From an uncultured Alphaproteobacteria bacterium (GTDB lineage Bacteria; Pseudomonadota; Alphaproteobacteria; CAAHEQ01; UBA3637): a stretch of 8,579 bases of DNA. Of this stretch, positions 4,690 through 8,579 are shown piece by piece. The position numbers were made by a program, and so were the translations under genes. Where the stretch lies: contig CALXTZ010000060.1 of assembly GCA_944391545.1 (NCBI GenBank), forward strand, positions 1 to 8,579, written 5' to 3'. How positions within the stretch are numbered: position 1 is the first letter of the stretch; every line of letters begins with the position of its first letter. The notes beneath the pieces are model-generated. The model saw only the letters and a program-made list of their open reading frames with translations. It was not told where the DNA came from and ran no database searches.

Positions 4690-6582
4690 ATGATTATATT
4701 TTTCCGCAAATTAAGCGAAAGCTGGCCGGCTAAAATTTTGCTGGGTCTTTTGGCAATCAGCATGATGTCCGTCTTCGGATTGGGCAGCATGACCAGCATG
4801 TGGGGAAAACAGGATGTCGTCCTTAAAGTCGGTTCCGATGCGGTACGCACGCAGGATTTGCAAAACGCGTTCAATCAGGAATTAACCCGTGCGCGGGCTA
4901 TGATGCCGGGACGGTATTTGTCTCCGGCCGAAGCAATTCAAATGGGATTGTTAAACAGCACGGTTCAAAAACAAGTATCGGATCGGTTGAAACGGGTTAT
5001 GACCGAGGACTTGGAAACAATTGCCTCTAATGACTCCGTCCGTAATTATATCGTGAACAATGATGCTTTCCAAACGATGATGGGGCAATTTGACCGCGCG
5101 TTGTTTGATGCTTATTTGCGGCAGTTGAATTTAAGCGAAGCCGGATTTACGGCGAATTTGCGACAGGAATTGGCACAAAAGCATGTGTTTGATGCCATTC
5201 AGTCGGTTGTTGCCGTGCCGTCTTTGTTGCGGGATAAAATGTACGCGTATGAAAACGAAGCGCGGGACATGTCTGTTTTGTTGATCGGTCCGGAATCGGT
5301 TAAGATTAATGAAAAACCGACCGAAGAAGATTTGCGCGATTATTACGATGCGATGCAGGATGATTTATATGCGCCGGAATATCGGACGGTGTCCGTTGTG
5401 CGGATAACACCGCAAACCGTTGCTGACAGCATTCTTGTGTCAGATGAGGAAGTTCAGGTGCTTTTTGATGAAAGCAAAGACGCTTTATCCACGCCCGAAC
5501 GGCGTCAGGTAGCACAGATTTTGGTTTCTGACGAAGCCCAAGCGGCAGAATTGATGAGGGGATTGACGGCCGCGAATTTTGATGCGGTCGCTCTCAAAGC
5601 CGGCCAAAGCCCTGAAGAAACGGATTTGGGATGGCTGACAAAGGACAGCGTTTTGGCAGAACTGTCCGTTCCGATGTTTGAAGCGCAAAAAGGTGAGGTG
5701 ACGGGGCCTGTTGAAAGTCCTGTCGGATACCATATTTTGTGGATTAAAGATATCGAGCCGGCTAAAACGGTTCAATTGGCCGATGTGAAAGAAGAATTAA
5801 TTCAAAAGGCAAAAGCCGAAAAAACATATGATTTGATGTATCAAAAAAGCAAAGAATTTGATACGCGCATCGGGGCGGGAGAAACGTTGGAAACGGCGGC
5901 GGCCGCTTTGCAGTTGCCGGTTGAAACCGGTATTGTGACAGATGCATCCGGAATGGATAAATCCGGGAAGAACAGCGCGCTTAATAACCCGGCGGCGGTG
6001 CAATCCGCGTTTATGTTGCCTCAAAATGAAGTCAGTGCTTTGATTGATGAAGGCGACGGGTATTTAGCTGTTCGCGTGGATCAAATCGAACCCAGAACGT
6101 TAAAATCTTTTGAAACGGTTCAGGATGTTTTAACGGCCGAATGGGTTAAAGATAAGCAGGAAAAACAAGTTCAAAGCTATGCGGATGATTTGTTTGCCCG
6201 CGCTCAAAAAGGCGACTCACTGAAAACGGTTGCTTTATTCAGCGGATTGAAAGTGCAAGAATTAAAAGACATCAAACGCGGCGATTTACAAAGTCTGCCG
6301 CCTCAAATCGGAGATGATTTATTCCGTGCCGAAACGAATCATCCGGTTTTGATGCCGTTGAATGAAGGCTTTGTGTTGGCCGAAGTGACGGGCGTTCGTA
6401 TGCCGGATGCCGCACAAGATGAAATCGGGTTGAAAACGGTGACGCAGGATTTAAACAATGCCATTACCAGCGGGTTGATTGAAGAAACGCTTGTGTATTA
6501 TTCCAACAAAGCGGGTGTGTCCGTCAACATGCCGTTGATTGAACAAACGTTTTCAATTTATATGAAACCGGAAAATAATTGA
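4690..6582 (+). CDS. ppiD: PpiD/SurA-like periplasmic peptidyl-prolyl isomerase
   Basis: A 630-residue membrane-anchored folding factor of the PpiD type, which in characterised bacteria sits at the SecYEG exit and chaperones proteins emerging into the periplasm. An N-terminal FFRKLSESWPAK precedes one hydrophobic segment (about residues 16-34, ILLGLLAISMMSVFGLGSM), giving an N-in, C-periplasmic topology. A SurA_N-type chaperone region follows to about residue 170 (VGSDAVRTQDLQNAFNQEL and helical repeats). A parvulin (rotamase) domain lies at about 270-356, with RRQVAQILVS, DLGWL (312-316) and a terminal GYHILWIKD (346-354). The rest, to KPENN, is a helical and beta C-terminal region as in PpiD of about 620 residues. 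The first parvulin histidine (usual A-x-H-I-L-V) is Gln276, while His348 remains, so isomerase activity may be weak or absent, as reported for the parvulin domain of E. coli PpiD. The gene has its own promoter and terminator. Exact orthology to enterobacterial PpiD is inferred from architecture. Confidence 0.88.
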   Translation: MIIFFRKLSESWPAKILLGLLAISMMSVFGLGSMTSMWGKQDVVLKVGSDAVRTQDLQNAFNQELTRARAMMPGRYLSPAEAIQMGLLNSTVQKQVSDRLKRVMTEDLETIASNDSVRNYIVNNDAFQTMMGQFDRALFDAYLRQLNLSEAGFTANLRQELAQKHVFDAIQSVVAVPSLLRDKMYAYENEARDMSVLLIGPESVKINEKPTEEDLRDYYDAMQDDLYAPEYRTVSVVRITPQTVADSILVSDEEVQVLFDESKDALSTPERRQVAQILVSDEAQAAELMRGLTAANFDAVALKAGQSPEETDLGWLTKDSVLAELSVPMFEAQKGEVTGPVESPVGYHILWIKDIEPAKTVQLADVKEELIQKAKAEKTYDLMYQKSKEFDTRIGAGETLETAAAALQLPVETGIVTDASGMDKSGKNSALNNPAAVQSAFMLPQNEVSALIDEGDGYLAVRVDQIEPRTLKSFETVQDVLTAEWVKDKQEKQVQSYADDLFARAQKGDSLKTVALFSGLKVQELKDIKRGDLQSLPPQIGDDLFRAETNHPVLMPLNEGFVLAEVTGVRMPDAAQDEIGLKTVTQDLNNAITSGLIEETLVYYSNKAGVSVNMPLIEQTFSIYMKPENN

Positions 6583-6585
6583 TCC

Positions 6586-6615
6586 AAAAGGCTCCGATAA
6601 CGGGGCCTTTTATTT
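6586..6615 (+). terminator. Intrinsic terminator after ppiD
   Basis: AAAAGGCTCCG (6586-6596) pairs with CGGGGCCTTTT (6601-6611) across an ATAA loop. The stem has 11 pairs with a single U-G wobble, and the 3' side runs into TTTTATTTT. It starts four bases after the ppiD TGA stop and should separate ppiD from rnr transcription. Confidence 0.9.
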
Positions 6616-6621
6616 TAGGAC

Positions 6622-6651
6622 TTGTTTTTTCAGGCAAAGAAACGCTATCTT
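6622..6651 (+). promoter_or_regulatory. Candidate promoter for rnr
   Basis: TTGTTT (6622-6627, 4 of 6) and TATCTT (6646-6651, 4 of 6) are separated by 18 bp, after the ppiD terminator. The -10 is embedded in AAACGCTAT (6640-6648), the same nine bases that overlap the -10 of the TraX-like gene (1872-1880). A promoter is expected here because the terminator isolates rnr from ppiD. Confidence 0.4.
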
Positions 6652-6668
6652 GTTATAAGGAGATAGGT

Positions 6669-8579
6669 ATGAAAAAAGAAACACGATTGCCGACGATGCA
6701 GGAATTAACGGACTTTTTGAATAAACAGTCCGGTGAGGTGAACAAAAGGGACATCGCACGTCATTTTAAAATTAAAGGTGATGACCGCGCTTACCTGAAA
6801 CATTTGTTAAGTGAAATCGAACATCAGGGATTGATTGTCCGACAAGGACGATCTTTTACGACCAAAGGGCATTTGCCGGAAAGAGTTTCCGTTGAAATTA
6901 CGGGCATGGATAGCGATGGCGAATTGGTCGGTCGTCCGGTTGCATGGGAAGAAGCAGGCCCGATGCCGCAGATTTTAATCAGTTCCAAAGGCAAATTAAA
7001 ACCCCCGCCCGGTATCGGGGATGTCATTATTGCGCGCGTTAAACCCATACATGCGCATTTATACGAGGGGGAAGCTTTGCGGCGTGTCACAGGAGCTCCC
7101 AACCAAATGGTCGGCGTGTTTTTTGACGGAAAAATCGTTTCGGTTGACCGTCGGTTTAAAGAAGCTTTTGAATTGGACTCATCTTTTCCGCCCTTAAAGC
7201 CGAATGACTTGGTGATTGTTGAAATTCCGGAGCTTCGCAAACGGCGGCCGGTGGCGCATTTTATTCGTCAAATCGGCAAGTCAACCGATCCGCACGCCGC
7301 CAGTTTAATTTCGATTTTTGCCCACCACTTACCGATTGCTTTTTCCGTTCAGGGCTTAAAGCAGGCCAAAGCAGCCAAGTTGCCGGAGTTGGGGCGTCGT
7401 ACGGATTTAAGGGATGTGCCTTTCGTGACGGTGGACGGGGCGGATGCGCGGGATTTCGATGATGCTGTTTTTGCTGAATCGGATGTTGATCCGAAAAACA
7501 AAGGCGGTTGGCATATTTATGTTGCCATTGCGGATGTGGCATATTTCGTTCGGTTTGGAACAGCATTGGACAGTGACGCTTTTGAACGAGGTAACTCCAC
7601 GTATTTCCCGGATCGGGTTTTGCCGATGTTGCCGGAAGCACTTTCCAACGGGCTGTGTTCTTTAAATCCGGGGGAAGACCGCCCGGCGATGGTTGCTGAA
7701 ATTTGGATTGATAAGGAAGGGCATCAATTAAAGCATCGTTTTTTGCGTGCGATGATTCGATCGAAAGCGCGGTTGACTTATGATCAGGTTGAAGCTGATT
7801 TTAATCGTGAAAATCGAATAATCGGTCTTGAAAGTCAGATGGACGGATTAAAGGGGGCTTATGAGACGTTGTTAAAAGCCCGTCGTCGGCGCGGCGTGTT
7901 GGAATTAGACGTGCCGGAGTTGCAGGTTGTTTTAAATGACAAAGGACAAGTAACGGCTATTCGGGAAAGAGAACGGTTCGCCAGTCACAAGATGATTGAA
8001 GAGTTGATGATTTTGGCAAATGTTGCGGCGGCTCAAACGCTGGAAGATTTAAAATTACCGACGATGTATCGGGTGCATGATCGGCCGTCACCTGAAAAAA
8101 TGGAAGATTTAAATGCTTATTTGTCGGCGCAAGGATTAACACAGCATATAAAAGATCATCCGGCGCCGGATGATTTTAACCGGATTTTAAAAGAGGCCGA
8201 TTCTTCTTCAAAAGCGCCCGGTATTCATGAAATGGTTTTACGCAGTCAATCGCAGGCGGAATACAGCCCCGAAAACATCGGCCATTTCGGATTGGCGTTG
8301 GATAAGTATGCGCATTTTACGTCTCCCATTCGGCGATATGCGGATGTCTTGATTCATCGGGCGTTGATTAAAGGATTGAAATTGGGGGAAGGGGCTTTGG
8401 CGGATGAAGAAACGTCGGCTTTTTCTAAAATCGCGGAACATATTTCCGCAACCGAGCGTCAATCGGCGGCGGCGGAACAAGACGCGCTTGACCGATATGT
8501 GGCTTCTTATTTGGCGGATCGCGTCGGGGAAAAATTTACGGCCCGTATTTCTTCCGTGACGGCTTTCGGGTTGTTTGTT
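6669..8579 (+). CDS. rnr: Ribonuclease R (3' end outside window)
   Basis: RNase R is a processive 3'-5' exoribonuclease that degrades structured RNA, taking part in mRNA and rRNA decay. The first 637 codons are visible without stop or frameshift, and the frame runs off the right edge. An N-terminal helix-turn-helix-like segment (residues about 8-62, with KRDIARHFKIKG) is followed by cold-shock/OB regions and the RNB catalytic domain. Catalytic acidic residues match the family pattern in VDGADARDFDDAVF: Asp256, Asp262, Asp264 and Asp265. The late RNB motif YAHFTSPIRRYAD lies at 547-559. ARISSVTAFGLFV at the end is the beginning of the S1 RNA-binding domain. The missing part should be roughly 100-150 residues (rest of S1 and a basic tail). 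The presence of the N-terminal helix-turn-helix and the overall length favour RNase R over RNase II. Start ATG 6669 follows AAGGAG (6657-6662) with a six-base spacer. In many alphaproteobacteria rnr lies beside topA; what follows here is unseen. Confidence 0.95.
   Translation, partial: MKKETRLPTMQELTDFLNKQSGEVNKRDIARHFKIKGDDRAYLKHLLSEIEHQGLIVRQGRSFTTKGHLPERVSVEITGMDSDGELVGRPVAWEEAGPMPQILISSKGKLKPPPGIGDVIIARVKPIHAHLYEGEALRRVTGAPNQMVGVFFDGKIVSVDRRFKEAFELDSSFPPLKPNDLVIVEIPELRKRRPVAHFIRQIGKSTDPHAASLISIFAHHLPIAFSVQGLKQAKAAKLPELGRRTDLRDVPFVTVDGADARDFDDAVFAESDVDPKNKGGWHIYVAIADVAYFVRFGTALDSDAFERGNSTYFPDRVLPMLPEALSNGLCSLNPGEDRPAMVAEIWIDKEGHQLKHRFLRAMIRSKARLTYDQVEADFNRENRIIGLESQMDGLKGAYETLLKARRRRGVLELDVPELQVVLNDKGQVTAIRERERFASHKMIEELMILANVAAAQTLEDLKLPTMYRVHDRPSPEKMEDLNAYLSAQGLTQHIKDHPAPDDFNRILKEADSSSKAPGIHEMVLRSQSQAEYSPENIGHFGLALDKYAHFTSPIRRYADVLIHRALIKGLKLGEGALADEETSAFSKIAEHISATERQSAAAEQDALDRYVASYLADRVGEKFTARISSVTAFGLFV

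Noticed and set aside
6824..7641. Reverse-strand open frames of 126-138 codons opposite rnr
   Set aside because: They are antisense to the conserved RNase R coding sequence, lack recognisable domains and have low-complexity Ser/Pro/Arg composition typical of shadow frames.

Overview
The window reads as a bacterial chromosome segment of moderate G+C content (by eye about 45-47%), most plausibly from an alphaproteobacterium. The support is indirect: tsaB overlaps rimI head to tail, RNase R carries a 'DPHAASLI' segment of the type seen in alphaproteobacterial RNase R, and there is a SurA_N/parvulin (PpiD-type) periplasmic chaperone. The low G+C and the secreted-looking cysteine-rich protein would fit one of the low-G+C gut or host-associated alphaproteobacteria, but that is an inference and no marker here fixes a genus.

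Layout, left to right. (1) 2-838, plus strand: the 3' end of a cysteine-rich, EGF-like protein that begins before the window. (2) 837-863: a hairpin that appears to act as a shared terminator for this gene and the converging galE. (3) 851-1822, minus strand: galE, UDP-glucose 4-epimerase. (4) 1823-1924: a 102-bp divergent intergenic region with a good plus-strand promoter. (5) 1925-3536, plus strand: a TraX-family membrane protein followed by a DMT/EamA-like multi-pass transporter, probably co-transcribed. (6) 3593-4616: tsaB and rimI, overlapping by 14 bp. (7) 4616-4650: a 25-bp inverted repeat overlapping a strong-looking promoter. (8) 4690-6582: a PpiD/SurA-like peptidyl-prolyl isomerase homologue followed by a clear intrinsic terminator. 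(9) 6669 to the right edge: rnr (RNase R), intact but cut by the window end at the start of its S1 domain. No stretch longer than about 100 bp lacks a gene.

Functionally most of the window is housekeeping. TsaB takes part in the tRNA t6A37 modification, RimI acetylates ribosomal protein S18, the PpiD-like protein helps fold exported proteins at the inner membrane, RNase R degrades structured RNA, and GalE supplies UDP-galactose for surface polysaccharides. The accessory-looking parts are the cysteine-rich protein at the left edge and the stand-alone TraX homologue with its transporter partner. I see no CRISPR array, transposase, integrase, tRNA, rRNA or recognisable defence system, and no convincing case for a wholly new multi-gene system. 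The items most worth a second look are the unrecognised C-terminal domain of the cysteine-rich protein, the dyad over the ppiD promoter, the TraX homologue outside any conjugation locus, and the altered parvulin active site.
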